DNA from: Marinomonas colpomeniae
GTDB lineage: Bacteria > Pseudomonadota > Gammaproteobacteria > Pseudomonadales > Marinomonadaceae
Assembly: GCF_014803385.1 (NCBI RefSeq)
Contig: NZ_JACYFC010000001.1
Span: 268,136 to 332,135 of the forward strand
Length of the DNA: 64,000 nucleotides
Reading direction: 5' to 3'
Part shown: positions 49,345-58,548 of the stretch, in pieces
How positions within the stretch are numbered: the stretch's first letter is position 1
Layout: every line of letters begins with the position of its first letter
Notes under the pieces: model-generated
Seen by the model: only the letters and a program-made list of their open reading frames with translations
Database searches by the model: none
Told to the model about the DNA's origin: nothing
Position numbers and translations under genes: made by a program

Positions 49345-50016
49345 ATGAATAATTTTATTATCGCCCCTTCGATCCTTTCGGCCGATTTTGCTCGATTAGG
49401 CGAAGAAGTAGATCAAGTTCTTGAAGCGGGAGCAGACATCATACACTTTGATGTGATGGATAATCATTATGTTCCCAATTTAACGATTGGCCCTATGGTC
49501 TGTAAAGCATTGCGTAAGCATGGTGTGACAGCAGATATAGATGTGCATCTTATGGTGAAGCCTGTTGATCGTATGATAGGTGAATTTATTGAGGCAGGTG
49601 CTTCTATTATTACTTTTCACCCTGAAGCAAGTGAGCATATTGACCGATCTTTACAAATGATAAGAGACGGAGGCTGTAAAGCTGGTCTTGTGTTTAACCC
49701 TGCGACGCCGCTGCACTACCTTAAGCATGTGATGGATAAAATTGATATGGTTTTGTTGATGTCGGTTAACCCAGGTTTTGGCGGACAATCTTTTATTCCA
49801 GGTACATTAGATAAATTACGCGAAGCGAGAGCTTTGATTGATGCTAGTGATTACGATATTCGTTTAGAGGTTGATGGTGGCGTAAGTGAAAAGAATATTG
49901 CTGAGATAGCGAGGGCAGGTGCAGATACCTTTGTTGCTGGGTCGGCTATCTATGGTAAACCTGATTACAAAGCGGTTATTGATATGATGCGTAAAGAATT
50001 AGCGAGCGTGGGTTAA
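49345..50016 (+). CDS. rpe: Ribulose-phosphate 3-epimerase
   Basis: Rpe interconverts ribulose-5-phosphate and xylulose-5-phosphate. The ATG at 49345, with GGAG six bases upstream, gives 223 residues. Metal ligands and catalytic aspartates appear in [41 protein letters not shown] and [21 protein letters not shown] is the substrate loop. Its stop overlaps the gph start by one base. Confidence 0.97.
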   Translation: MNNFIIAPSILSADFARLGEEVDQVLEAGADIIHFDVMDNHYVPNLTIGPMVCKALRKHGVTADIDVHLMVKPVDRMIGEFIEAGASIITFHPEASEHIDRSLQMIRDGGCKAGLVFNPATPLHYLKHVMDKIDMVLLMSVNPGFGGQSFIPGTLDKLREARALIDASDYDIRLEVDGGVSEKNIAEIARAGADTFVAGSAIYGKPDYKAVIDMMRKELASVG

Positions 50017-50696
50017 TGAAGACTCCTACCTATTTTTCTAAGTGGTTTGAAGGTTGGCCTGAATTAGTGTGTTTAGATTTAGATGGCACTTTAATGGATA
50101 GCGTTCCAGATATTGCTAATGCAGTTGATGCGTTTTTATTAGAATTTAATGTGCCACTCGCTGGTGAAAAACTGGTTCGTACTTGGATTGGCTTTGGCTC
50201 TACAAAATTAATAGAGCAAGCATTGGAGTGGGCAAGTATCGACCCTAGTAAGTATGAGGAGGCCTATCGAATTTTTCTTACTCATTATCATGCTCATTTG
50301 GTGGATGGAACGACCTTGTACCCTAATGTAAACGCCTTGCTAAAGGCCTTTAAGCATAATGGTGTGCCGGTAGCCTTGGTCACCAATAAACCGAGTGGTT
50401 TTATTAAGCCTATGTTAGATCACTTTGAACTGACAGAGCATTTTGCTTGGTTACTGGGCGGTGACACATTAGAAGAAAAGAAGCCTTCTGGTATGCCTCT
50501 GCTGCATTGTAGTGAAGCCATCGAAGCGCTGCCTGATAAATGTTTAATGATAGGTGATTCAATTACCGATTTTAAAGCGGCAAGTAATGCGGGCTTCAAA
50601 TGTGCCTTGGTGACATATGGTTACCATCAAAATGTTGATCTTAAAACACTTGGTGCTGATGCGATTATTGATGATTTGGCAGAGTTATTAATCTGA
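50016..50696 (+). CDS. gph: Phosphoglycolate phosphatase, HAD superfamily
   Basis: Gph removes phosphate from 2-phosphoglycolate produced by DNA repair and other side reactions. The 226-residue product has HAD motif I LDLDGTLMDS, motif II VTNKPSGF, the motif III lysine in EEKKPSG, and motif IV MIGDSITDF. The rpe-gph pair is typical. In many relatives trpE follows, but here two unrelated minus-strand genes do. Confidence 0.95.
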   Translation: MKTPTYFSKWFEGWPELVCLDLDGTLMDSVPDIANAVDAFLLEFNVPLAGEKLVRTWIGFGSTKLIEQALEWASIDPSKYEEAYRIFLTHYHAHLVDGTTLYPNVNALLKAFKHNGVPVALVTNKPSGFIKPMLDHFELTEHFAWLLGGDTLEEKKPSGMPLLHCSEAIEALPDKCLMIGDSITDFKAASNAGFKCALVTYGYHQNVDLKTLGADAIIDDLAELLI

Positions 50697-50718
50697 CACT
50701 TTAATATCCTGATGAAAT

Positions 50719-50766
50719 AAAAACGCCAAGTCAGTTCCTAAATCTAGGAGTTGACTTGGCGTTTTT
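50719..50766. terminator. Long bidirectional terminator between gph and the MscS gene
   Basis: Fifteen perfect pairs (50719-50733 with 50752-50766) form the outer stem, with A bases on one side and T bases on the other. An inner TCCTA/TAGGA pairing extends it. It serves the two convergent genes. Confidence 0.93.
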
Positions 50767-50777
50767 ATTCGTGCGTT

Positions 50778-51908
50778 TTATGTATTTTTTGATGGTTGTG
50801 AAGAGGTTTGGGGAGTAGAGGGGATTAAGCTTCCATCGTTTGCCATGTGGACTGTATGTGTTGGAAAGGCAACCTCAGCATTATGAGACTCAATGATTTG
50901 CATCGCCTTAAATAGAACGTCTTGTTTCACATTATGGAATGTTCGCCAGTCTACAGTTTTTGTATAAGCATAAATAAAGAAGTCTAAAGATGAAGGGCCA
51001 AATTGATTGAAATTCACCATGTAGGTTTGAGTTGTATCAAGGTCTTCATGCTTGGCAATCATATCTTTAATATCGGCCAAAATAGCCGGCAACAGGCTGA
51101 AATCGTCGTATCGTACTCCAATTGTTTCGTTAATACGGCGATGTGTCATGCGTGATGGGTTTTCTACTGAAATTAATGAAAACGTTGCATTGGGAACATA
51201 TAGGGGGCGTTTCTCAAAGGTTCGAATCCGTGTTTGTCTCCAGCCTATATGTTCAACCGTTCCTTCAATGTTTTGGTCTGGAGAGCGTACCCAATCGCCA
51301 ATAGCGAAGGGTCTATCTAGATAAACAATTAAGCCACCAAAGAAGTTAGCTAATAGGTCTTTTGCTGCAAAACCTACTGCAATGCCGCCAATGCCGCCAA
51401 AAGCTAAAACCCCTGAAATACTGTACCCAAGAGTTTGTAAAACAACCAAAGCTGAGGTAATGATGACAGAAGCACGTAATAATTTACTGATAGCACTAGC
51501 GGTTGTGTAATCAACGTTTGTCTTTATTTTTTCTGAGTTAACAACCGCTTTTTCACATTCGTAAATACAGCGCAGAATAAACCAAGTTAGTACTACAATA
51601 ACGCCAACTTCACGTACGGATGAAATAAGTGACGATAAGTCAGGATCAATCTCTGTTCCTGAAATTTCCGCTGCAATACTGAGTCCGACTAGCCAAATAA
51701 ATACTCCTGCAGGTTTTTTGGCTGCAATAATAAGTACATTGTCCCAAGGTGTTTTTGTTCGCTCTAGCTGCTTGTCAATTCGGGCTAAAGTAAGTTTGAC
51801 CATGAAATTAACCACCATAGTAGCTAATACAATAATAAACACTCTAACAACCCAATGCATTTGTGTATCACCCAATCCAAAATAAAATTGCATTGTTTCC
51901 CAAGTCAT
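50778..51908 (-). CDS. Mechanosensitive ion channel, MscS family
   Basis: The 376-residue inner-membrane protein should open under hypo-osmotic tension. About five membrane helices lie in the first 200 residues, ending in the pore helix SGVLAFGGIGGIAVGFAAKDLL followed by NFFGGLIVYLDRPF. The cytoplasmic beta domain follows (GDWVRSPDQNIEGTVEHIGWRQTRIRT). It has more membrane helices than E. coli MscS, closer to the YnaI or MscM subgroups. AGAGG precedes the ATG. The tail is Ser/Thr/Pro-rich. Confidence 0.92.
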   Translation of the reverse strand: MTWETMQFYFGLGDTQMHWVVRVFIIVLATMVVNFMVKLTLARIDKQLERTKTPWDNVLIIAAKKPAGVFIWLVGLSIAAEISGTEIDPDLSSLISSVREVGVIVVLTWFILRCIYECEKAVVNSEKIKTNVDYTTASAISKLLRASVIITSALVVLQTLGYSISGVLAFGGIGGIAVGFAAKDLLANFFGGLIVYLDRPFAIGDWVRSPDQNIEGTVEHIGWRQTRIRTFEKRPLYVPNATFSLISVENPSRMTHRRINETIGVRYDDFSLLPAILADIKDMIAKHEDLDTTQTYMVNFNQFGPSSLDFFIYAYTKTVDWRTFHNVKQDVLFKAMQIIESHNAEVAFPTHTVHMANDGSLIPSTPQTSSQPSKNT

Positions 51909-51963
51909 TCCATTACCTCTGTTTTGTTAGGTTTTAAATGTGGTTTTACTTTGTCCTTAAAAA

Positions 51964-53295
51964 CTAAATAAGTAGCAAAGTTCCTAATCCTAAGAAAGCC
52001 ACAAATCCTGCGATATCAGTTACTGTTGTTAAAATGACAGATCCAGATAGTGCGGGGTCAATACGTAGTTTATCTAATAAAACTGGAATTAATACGCCAG
52101 AAAGAGCGGCCATGAAAATATTTACAATGATGGCTAGCCCAATCACGAGACCCAGCATAGGGTTTTCAAACCACCATAGTGTTACCACACCAATAACAAT
52201 GGCCCATAATATACCGTTTAAACCACCGACTTTTAGCTCTTTTGATAGTAGTGATTTTAGGTTGCTTCGAGTTATTTGCCCAAGCGCCAAGCCTCGTACA
52301 ATCAATGTTAAGGTTTGGCTACCAGCGATGCCACCCATAGAGGCAACCACTGGCATTAAGACGGCTAAAGCAACAACTTGTTGTAATGTCGCCTCAAACA
52401 TTCCAATGAAAGCAGATGCTAAGAAAGCAGTTAGTAGGTTAATGCCTAACCAAATGCCACGGGTCGCAGCGCTGCGCTTTACTGGCGCGAACAAGTCTGA
52501 TTCTTCATTCAAACCAGCTGTTGCCATCTGTTGAGCTTCGTGTTCTAAACGCCATGTTTCCATTGCGAGGCCTGCGTGAAACCTGCCAAGTAAAATGAAA
52601 TTCTTGTCTACAACGGGAAGAGCTACCAAGCCTGATCTTTCCAGTTGTTCAGCCGCTTTTGTTAATTCTGCCTCAGCATCAATAAAAGTACATTCTTCAT
52701 CAATTAAACTGGAAATGGGTTCATGGCCTTGAGCTTTAAAAAGTTTGTCGAATTTTACGCAGCCGACCCAGCGGCCAGTTCTGTTTACCAAATACACCAT
52801 GTCTGTATAACTTGGCGTCTCTTTTTTAAGTAGTCTAAGCGCTTCTGAAGTGCGAATGGATTGGGATGCGATCAGTAAATCATGATCAATCCAGCGACCG
52901 ACTACGTCATCGTCGTAAACAATACCTTGTTGGTAATATTCACGTTGTTTGTTATCCATCTGATTAAGAGCGATATCAACCAAACGATCAGGTAAGGAAT
53001 CGGTGATTTCCAGTAGGTCTTCTGCGTCTACATCGGTAAATAGGGTTTCAATCTCAGTATCGTCTAATTCTTTTAAAAGAAGCTGACGCGATTCACCACG
53101 CATCTCAACCAAAATATCAAGACGATTTGCTTGTTTAATATTCGCCCAGGCTTGTTGTCGTTGAACAAGCGGAATGGATTCGAGGGCCAATGCTACATCG
53201 TCAGGAGTCAGCTCTGAAATAGCTTTATTGACGGACTCAGGTGAGTGTTCGTCATTAATGAGAGTTTCGATAAGGTCAGCGACTTGGCTATGCAC
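51964..53295 (-). CDS. mgtE: Magnesium transporter MgtE
   Basis: MgtE is a homodimeric magnesium channel gated by internal magnesium. The 443-residue product has an N domain of acidic helical repeats (1-125), a CBS pair (about 130-250) and a C-terminal pore region with about five helices (VVASMGGIAGSQTLTL). The start is GTG, with AAGGA upstream. No magnesium riboswitch is apparent upstream. The adjacent MscS gene may share the transcript. Confidence 0.95.
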   Translation of the reverse strand: MHSQVADLIETLINDEHSPESVNKAISELTPDDVALALESIPLVQRQQAWANIKQANRLDILVEMRGESRQLLLKELDDTEIETLFTDVDAEDLLEITDSLPDRLVDIALNQMDNKQREYYQQGIVYDDDVVGRWIDHDLLIASQSIRTSEALRLLKKETPSYTDMVYLVNRTGRWVGCVKFDKLFKAQGHEPISSLIDEECTFIDAEAELTKAAEQLERSGLVALPVVDKNFILLGRFHAGLAMETWRLEHEAQQMATAGLNEESDLFAPVKRSAATRGIWLGINLLTAFLASAFIGMFEATLQQVVALAVLMPVVASMGGIAGSQTLTLIVRGLALGQITRSNLKSLLSKELKVGGLNGILWAIVIGVVTLWWFENPMLGLVIGLAIIVNIFMAALSGVLIPVLLDKLRIDPALSGSVILTTVTDIAGFVAFLGLGTLLLI

Positions 53296-53581
53296 AGGGA
53301 ATCCTTAAAACACTGAAAGTTGAGAGTAAAGATAGCATGCGAGCTAGTGTGTTATACAACAGTTTGTTTATCAAACAAGGCTTTGTTTTTACACGAAATT
53401 ATTGAAAAAATTTCAATGTGTTGAGAAAGAGAATCGAGTAAAGAGTAATGAAAGGTGGAGAACAATAGTTTTCATCGTTCAAATCCTTTAAAATCGCTAA
53501 CTATTTTCTGCGATTTTCCTTTATTTAGTGTTTTTAATTTGCAAGTTACGCAAAAAAACATTTTCACGAGTTAGCCTTTAC

Positions 53582-54160
53582 ATGCTGTTGATGATTGATA
53601 ACTACGACTCTTTTACCTACAACCTTGTTCAATATTTTCGTGAGCTTGGTGTGGATGTGCAGGTGTATCGTAATGATGAAATCACCATAGAAGAGATCGA
53701 GCGACTTGCACCCGCTCATCTAGTTATTTCTCCTGGGCCTTGTACACCAAATGAAGCGGGTATTTCGATGGCGGCGATTGAGGCGTTTGCAGGAAAAATT
53801 CCGATATTGGGTATTTGCTTAGGTCATCAAAGTATTGCTCAGGTCTTTGGTGGTGAAGTAATTCGTGCTAAAAATGTAATGCATGGAAAAACTTCCTTGA
53901 TACATCATCAAAATACATCGGTATTTTCAGGATTACCGAACCCGCATGTGGCGACACGCTATCATTCTTTAGTGGTGTCTGCGGATACTTTGCCTGATTG
54001 TTTTGAAGTAACGGCTTGGTGTCAGAATGAAGCGGGTGGAAAAGAAGAAATTATGGGGATTCGACATAAGGCATTAGCCATTGAGGGGGTGCAATTCCAT
54101 CCTGAGTCGATCCTTACTGAGGCAGGACATGCCTTATTAGCGAATTTTTTAACACGATAG
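53582..54160 (+). CDS. trpG: Anthranilate synthase component II (glutamine amidotransferase)
   Basis: TrpG supplies ammonia to TrpE for anthranilate synthesis, and may also serve aminodeoxychorismate synthase (PabA role). With the ATG at 53582 the product is 192 residues. The amidotransferase triad is present: Cys in [12 protein letters not shown], His and Glu in [17 protein letters not shown] opens the protein. It starts trpG-trpD-trpC; trpE is not adjacent. Confidence 0.95.
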   Translation: MLLMIDNYDSFTYNLVQYFRELGVDVQVYRNDEITIEEIERLAPAHLVISPGPCTPNEAGISMAAIEAFAGKIPILGICLGHQSIAQVFGGEVIRAKNVMHGKTSLIHHQNTSVFSGLPNPHVATRYHSLVVSADTLPDCFEVTAWCQNEAGGKEEIMGIRHKALAIEGVQFHPESILTEAGHALLANFLTR

Positions 54161-54169
54161 GAGAAGCTG

Positions 54170-55210
54170 GTGGATATTCAAAAAGCGATTGCTGCCGTTG
54201 TTGAGCGCCAAAATTTGAGTGGCGACGAAATGCGTGCCGTGATGAGTGACATCATGACGGGAAAAACCACGCCAGCACAAATTGGTGGTTTTTTAATTGG
54301 TTTAAGAATGAAGGGTGAAACGGTAGAAGAAATTATTGCCGCCGCTCAAGTCATGCGCGATTTATCAAGTAAGGTTGATCTGGATTTTGACGATATTGTT
54401 GATACCTGTGGAACCGGTGGCGATGGTGGTAATTTATTTAATGTATCGACTGCGTCAGCTTTTGTTGTCGCCGCTGCTGGCGGTAAAGTGGCAAAGCACG
54501 GTGGCCGTTCTGTGTCGTCTAAATCGGGCAGTGCTGATGTATTAGAGCAAGCTGGTATTTACCTTGGGCTAGATGCTGAACAAGTTTCTCGATGTGTTGC
54601 TGAAATTGGTTTGGGGTTTATGTTTGCACCAAATCATCATTCAGCCATGAAACACGCTGTTGGTCCTCGTAAAGAAATGGCAACGCGAACGATTTTTAAT
54701 TTACTTGGCCCGCTCACTAACCCAGCTAATGCGAAGCGCCAGGTAATGGGTGTATTTGATCAGAAGTGGGTGCGACCAATTGCTGAAGTGTTAAAGGCGC
54801 TTGGCAGTGAACACGTTATGGTTGTGCATTCTGAAGACGGTTTGGATGAAATGAGCATTGCGGCATCGACATTTGTTGCAGAGCTAAAGAACGGCGTTAT
54901 TTCAGAATACATGGTTTCCCCAGAAGACTTTGGTATTCCATTGCAGTCTATCGATACGATCCAAGCAACAGACGCAGGCGAAAGTTTGACGCTTATTAAA
55001 ACAGCACTAGAAGGTAAGGGCAAAGTAAATCCTGCACGTGACATCGTTGCTTTAAATGCGGGTGCGGCGATTTATGTTTCAGGCATTGCTGATACTCTGG
55101 CGGAAGGCGTTAACATCGCAGAAGATGTGATTGGCGGTGGTACAGCGAAAGTTAAAATGTCTGAACTGGCAAGTTTTACACGTTGTTTTATGAGCCCTGA
55201 CTCACTTTAA
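54170..55210 (+). CDS. trpD: Anthranilate phosphoribosyltransferase
   Basis: TrpD joins anthranilate to PRPP. The 346-residue product has the PRPP loop [35 protein letters not shown], the anthranilate-site segment [20 protein letters not shown], and [10 protein letters not shown]. The start is GTG, with AGGAGA upstream, nine bases after trpG. Confidence 0.97.
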   Translation: MDIQKAIAAVVERQNLSGDEMRAVMSDIMTGKTTPAQIGGFLIGLRMKGETVEEIIAAAQVMRDLSSKVDLDFDDIVDTCGTGGDGGNLFNVSTASAFVVAAAGGKVAKHGGRSVSSKSGSADVLEQAGIYLGLDAEQVSRCVAEIGLGFMFAPNHHSAMKHAVGPRKEMATRTIFNLLGPLTNPANAKRQVMGVFDQKWVRPIAEVLKALGSEHVMVVHSEDGLDEMSIAASTFVAELKNGVISEYMVSPEDFGIPLQSIDTIQATDAGESLTLIKTALEGKGKVNPARDIVALNAGAAIYVSGIADTLAEGVNIAEDVIGGGTAKVKMSELASFTRCFMSPDSL

Positions 55211-55230
55211 CGAATAGGAGCGGAAGCATA

Positions 55231-56046
55231 ATGCAGATAGAAACCCCAACCATTTTAAAGAATATCGTTGCCCGTAAATACGAAGAAATTAACGAGCGAA
55301 AATCCCATACTCCGTATGGCAATTTAGAAGTTGCTGCGTCGGTAGCGAATGTACACAACCTTCCTCGTGGTTTTGCCAATGCATTGAAGCATCAAATAGC
55401 GATTGGTAAAGCGGGTGTCATTGCAGAGATCAAAAAAGCCTCGCCAAGCAAAGGTGTTTTGCGTGAGAATTTTGTTCCTGCAGATATTGCTCGATCTTAT
55501 GAGAAAGGTGGAGCGGCATGTTTGTCTGTTCTAACGGATCATGACTTTTTCCAAGGTCATGAAGACTTTTTAGTAGAAGCGCGTGCGGCGTGTGGATTAC
55601 CTGTTATTCGTAAGGACTTTATTGTCGATGAATATCAAGTTTTAGAAGCCAGAGCCATTGGTGCAGATTGTATTTTGTTGATAGCGGCGTGCTTGAGTGG
55701 CGACAAACTGCGTCAGCTCGATAATATGGCAAGTGATCTTGGTATGGATGTTTTGGTTGAGGTGCATAACCGTCCTGAGCTTGAACTGGCATTGGAATAC
55801 ACAGAAACAGAATTGTTTGGCATCAATAACCGTGACTTGCATACTTTTGAATTGAGTCTAGACCACACGTTCGAACTGATGGACAGCGTGCCTTCTGATC
55901 GTCTTATCGTAACGGAGAGTGGAATTCATACTCGTGACGATGTGGCCCTGATGCGTGAAAAAAATATTAATGCCTTTTTGGTCGGTGAAGCGTTTATGCG
56001 AGCTGACAATCCAGGTGAAAAATTAGCTGAGTTGTTTCAGTCTTAA
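55231..56046 (+). CDS. trpC: Indole-3-glycerol phosphate synthase
   Basis: TrpC closes the indole ring in tryptophan synthesis. The 271-residue TIM barrel is a single-function enzyme, with no TrpF fusion. It has [31 protein letters not shown], the catalytic lysine in RKDFI, and INNRDLHTF and VTESGI. TAGGAG lies before the ATG. It ends trpGDC. Confidence 0.97.
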   Translation: MQIETPTILKNIVARKYEEINERKSHTPYGNLEVAASVANVHNLPRGFANALKHQIAIGKAGVIAEIKKASPSKGVLRENFVPADIARSYEKGGAACLSVLTDHDFFQGHEDFLVEARAACGLPVIRKDFIVDEYQVLEARAIGADCILLIAACLSGDKLRQLDNMASDLGMDVLVEVHNRPELELALEYTETELFGINNRDLHTFELSLDHTFELMDSVPSDRLIVTESGIHTRDDVALMREKNINAFLVGEAFMRADNPGEKLAELFQS

Positions 56047-56109
56047 TGAGTCATATTAAGGCTTAGTAAAGGCAACTTCAGACACAACAGAATAATGTAG
56101 GGTTGAATG

Positions 56110-56517
56110 ATGAAAACGAATGTAAGTTGGCAAGAAGATGTACATTTTACTGCAGAGACAGGTTCTGGCTTTAAAGTAGAGATTGACGGTAATCAGGTTG
56201 CAGGCCCAAGACCAATGGAGTTGTTGCTTGCCGGGTTGGGTGGTTGTACTTCTTATGATGTGGTTGGCATTCTTAAGAAATCTCGTCAAGACGTTGTCTC
56301 TTGTGTCGCTCAAATCGATGCGGATAGAGCGGATGCTGTTCCTGCTGTTTTCACAGAAATTCGAGTTCACTTTGTAGTGACTGGACGAAAACTGAAGGAA
56401 AGTGTGGTTGCTCGCGCTGTAAAGCTATCTGCTGAAGAATACTGCTCTGCTTCATTAATGTTAGAGCGAGGCGGCGTTAAAATTGTCCATAGCTTTGAGC
56501 TTATCGAAGTAGAATAA
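56110..56517 (+). CDS. OsmC-family protein (YhfA-like)
   Basis: The product is 135 residues. Two reactive cysteines are conserved, in GLGGCTSYDVV and AEEYCSAS, as expected for thiol peroxidases of the OsmC/Ohr superfamily. PRPMELLLAGLGG is the family signature; the sequence looks closer to the YhfA branch than to Ohr. I prefer the ATG at 56110, because AGGG lies seven bases upstream; an ATG at 56107 is possible. The peroxide specificity is unknown. Confidence 0.9.
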   Translation: MKTNVSWQEDVHFTAETGSGFKVEIDGNQVAGPRPMELLLAGLGGCTSYDVVGILKKSRQDVVSCVAQIDADRADAVPAVFTEIRVHFVVTGRKLKESVVARAVKLSAEEYCSASLMLERGGVKIVHSFELIEVE

Positions 56518-56535
56518 ACACACTTAAGTGTTGTG

Positions 56536-56561
56536 AAAAGGAGTCAAATGGCTCTTTTTTT
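56536..56561 (+). terminator. Probable terminator after the OsmC-like gene
   Basis: GAGTC (56541-56545) pairs with GGCTC (56550-56554) including one G-T pair; a run of A and T bases extends the stem past a bulge. T bases follow. Confidence 0.6.
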
Positions 56562-56614
56562 ATGTTCGAAATTTCTATTTAAAGAGTATGTTTATAAGAT
56601 GGTATTTGAAAATA

Positions 56615-56690
56615 TGGTGTCCCTACCAGGACTCGAACCTGGAATAGCTGCTTAGGAGGCGGCCGGTATATCCTGTTTACCTATAGAGAC
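56615..56690 (-). tRNA. tRNA-Arg (anticodon CCT)
   Basis: On the minus strand, 76 bases including the encoded CCA fold as a class I tRNA. The acceptor GTCTCTA pairs with TAGGGAC, and the D stem GGTA/TACC and T stem CCAGG/CCTGG are sound. The anticodon loop reads CTCCTAA, giving CCT. The anticodon stem GCCGC/GCAGC has one C-A mismatch in the middle. It decodes the AGG arginine codon. Confidence 0.92.
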
Positions 56691-56699
56691 ATTCGGGTT

Positions 56700-56728
56700 T
56701 TTATATCGCAAAGTAACATTGAATGCAA
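56700..56728 (-). promoter_or_regulatory. Sigma-70 promoter of tRNA-Arg
   Basis: On the minus strand, TTGCAT (56728-56723), 17 bases, then TATAAA (56705-56700). The tRNA 5' end follows nine bases later, so the precursor leader would be only a few bases. Confidence 0.7.
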
Positions 56729-56779
56729 ATAATATGCTTCATCATATTGATTTGTATCGTTAAATTTTCATTAGGAAAC

Positions 56780-57259
56780 CTAGGCTCGACCTAAAGTATG
56801 CTTGCTGCTGATAGGTCGTGTAGAGCCTCTAGAGGTATAGACTTTGTTTTTGATGCTATGACCTTGAAGAAGCTCATATAGGTGTTTGTTGCGCTTTTGG
56901 AGGGTGCTGAGTATGCGAGCGTTAGTGTTGTTTTGTGTTTTACATTTTTTAAGAAGCTTTTCGCATTCTTGAATGAGTAGGCGAACATCATCCATAGAAC
57001 TATCTTGCAAACTAAGCCAAGTTTTGAATTCTTCTTCAGTTGGGTTTCTTCTATCTACAATGTCGAATTTAATGAGTATGTTGATTTTTTTCTCATTAAG
57101 TTGATTCATTTCATCGAGAAGGCTTTGCTTTTGTTCGGCTAAGTTTATTATCTTTTTACTGTCTGATTGCCCATAAGCTAATCTTTCTTCGTCAAGAAGC
57201 GAAGAGAGGTTTTCTAGTATCTCTTTGCTTCTTACAAATATGAGTGCAATAGGAATCAT
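56780..57259 (-). CDS. flgN: Flagellar chaperone FlgN
   Basis: FlgN is the export chaperone for the hook-filament junction proteins FlgK and FlgL. The 159-residue product is almost all helical: a long coiled-coil-like region (about 10-130) then a polar tail ending HTLGRA, typical of FlgN. It follows flgM by 34 bases in the flgA-flgM-flgN order. The ribosome-binding site is weak. Confidence 0.86.
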   Translation of the reverse strand: MIPIALIFVRSKEILENLSSLLDEERLAYGQSDSKKIINLAEQKQSLLDEMNQLNEKKINILIKFDIVDRRNPTEEEFKTWLSLQDSSMDDVRLLIQECEKLLKKCKTQNNTNARILSTLQKRNKHLYELLQGHSIKNKVYTSRGSTRPISSKHTLGRA

Positions 57260-57293
57260 AATTCAAACCGCTTAAAGATTGTATATTCACAAT

Positions 57294-57608
57294 CTAGAAT
57301 AACGAGTCCATAGAGGCCATGTTACTAGCTAGCTTCTGTGTGTCTATTTTATATTCACCCGCTGCAATAGCGTTCTTTATTTGCTCTACTTTATCCATAT
57401 CAACATCTGGTAAATTGTTGATTTTAGATTGTTGGCTATGGAGTGTTTGTGCTGTACCGCTCAATTTAACGGTATCCTCTGCTAACGTGCCACCACTTTG
57501 TACTGCGCTTTGTTTCTCAGGTGCGCTACTAGTTGCATCATCTTTTTGCGAACGTTCGCTTTTATTGATGCTGCTTTGATTTGATAGACCTGTTAATTGT
57601 ATTGCCAT
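57294..57608 (-). CDS. flgM: Negative regulator of flagellin synthesis FlgM (anti-sigma-28)
   Basis: FlgM binds sigma-28 (FliA) until the hook is complete, then leaves through the export apparatus. The 104-residue product has a disordered Ser/Gln/Lys-rich N-terminus and a conserved C-terminal sigma-binding part (TLAEDTVKLSG, then VDMDKVEQIKNAIAAGEYKID and a closing helix). It lies between flgA and flgN. Confidence 0.93.
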   Translation of the reverse strand: MAIQLTGLSNQSSINKSERSQKDDATSSAPEKQSAVQSGGTLAEDTVKLSGTAQTLHSQQSKINNLPDVDMDKVEQIKNAIAAGEYKIDTQKLASNMASMDSLF

Positions 57609-57723
57609 TGGGTTTTTCCGCCCTATTATGATTTGCCTGTCTATATTGTCGGCTATGGTCGTTGAAACTTTAGTGATAATTCTTATGAAAAGAGAATTAA
57701 TTGCCGTGCCAACGTATCTGTGA

Positions 57724-58416
57724 TCAATAGTTTACAAGAACCTCACTGTTAGTTACAACTTTGGCGTATATAATTCGTCCAGAACTTGTGTTTTTTACAC
57801 GTATTTGTTGTCCTTTTATACCATTTTCTAATGATACCCCGTTCATTTTGACAGTTATTGTTCCACTACTTGCTGTTATGAGAATGAGATCCCCTTTTTT
57901 TATTAGAGTGGGTTGGCTAGTAAGGTTGTCAGTAATAAAGGTATTAATGCGTAAGTTGCGTGATGCAATAAGGCCATAAGGTGGGTTACTTTCAGTGAAA
58001 ATATCACCTCTTAGGCTCGATAAATCCACTTCACCTATATCTGTATTGGATTTACTTATTACTTGGCCTCTATTAATAGGGCTGCTCGTTTTAATTGCAG
58101 TGATCATAATAGATTGTGTCGCTGGAATGTAGGATTTCCAAACGGGGGATTCACAGCTAATTTCATAGTTTGTTCGTTTTGTTGTATCAGGTCTTTGGTT
58201 ATTGATACTTATAGTTGACGCTTCGCAGTCGGGTAAATAGTTTAGAGCTGCTAAGTTGTTTAAAGAAATGTCTATGGATGCGCCAGGGTATATTTTGGAT
58301 AGCCTAGGTATTTCTACTTCATTTATGTAGTGATTTAGTTGAGCTTCTATCGAAATTGCAAATGTTAAGCTTGCTTGAAAACAAAAGAGAGCTATTGTTA
58401 GCCTTATAATTCGCAT
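57724..58416 (-). CDS. flgA: Flagellar P-ring assembly protein FlgA
   Basis: FlgA is the periplasmic chaperone for FlgI, the P-ring subunit. The 230-residue product has a signal peptide (about 1-20) and a C-terminal SAF-like domain, seen in SPINRGQVISKSNTDIGEV and in the final NGVSLENGIKGQQIRVKNTSS and GRIIYAKV. AAGAGATAG precedes the ATG. It is divergent from cheV and followed by flgM. Confidence 0.94.
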   Translation of the reverse strand: MRIIRLTIALFCFQASLTFAISIEAQLNHYINEVEIPRLSKIYPGASIDISLNNLAALNYLPDCEASTISINNQRPDTTKRTNYEISCESPVWKSYIPATQSIMITAIKTSSPINRGQVISKSNTDIGEVDLSSLRGDIFTESNPPYGLIASRNLRINTFITDNLTSQPTLIKKGDLILITASSGTITVKMNGVSLENGIKGQQIRVKNTSSGRIIYAKVVTNSEVLVNY

Positions 58417-58548
58417 GATTCTATCTCTTTGTTTATGATTACGTTATAAATAAAAAAATTAGTGAAAAACTAGATATCACCTTATCATCGGATGATACAT
58501 ATTAACAATTTTGAGGTGATACCTCAGTATAATGTTTTGGAGGCGTTT

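Noticed and set aside
57696..57711. A sigma-54-like site between flgA and flgM (minus strand)
   Set aside because: The -24 part TGGCACG is perfect, but four bases later the -12 part reads TTAAT with no GC. It is kept as a weak lead only, not called as a promoter.
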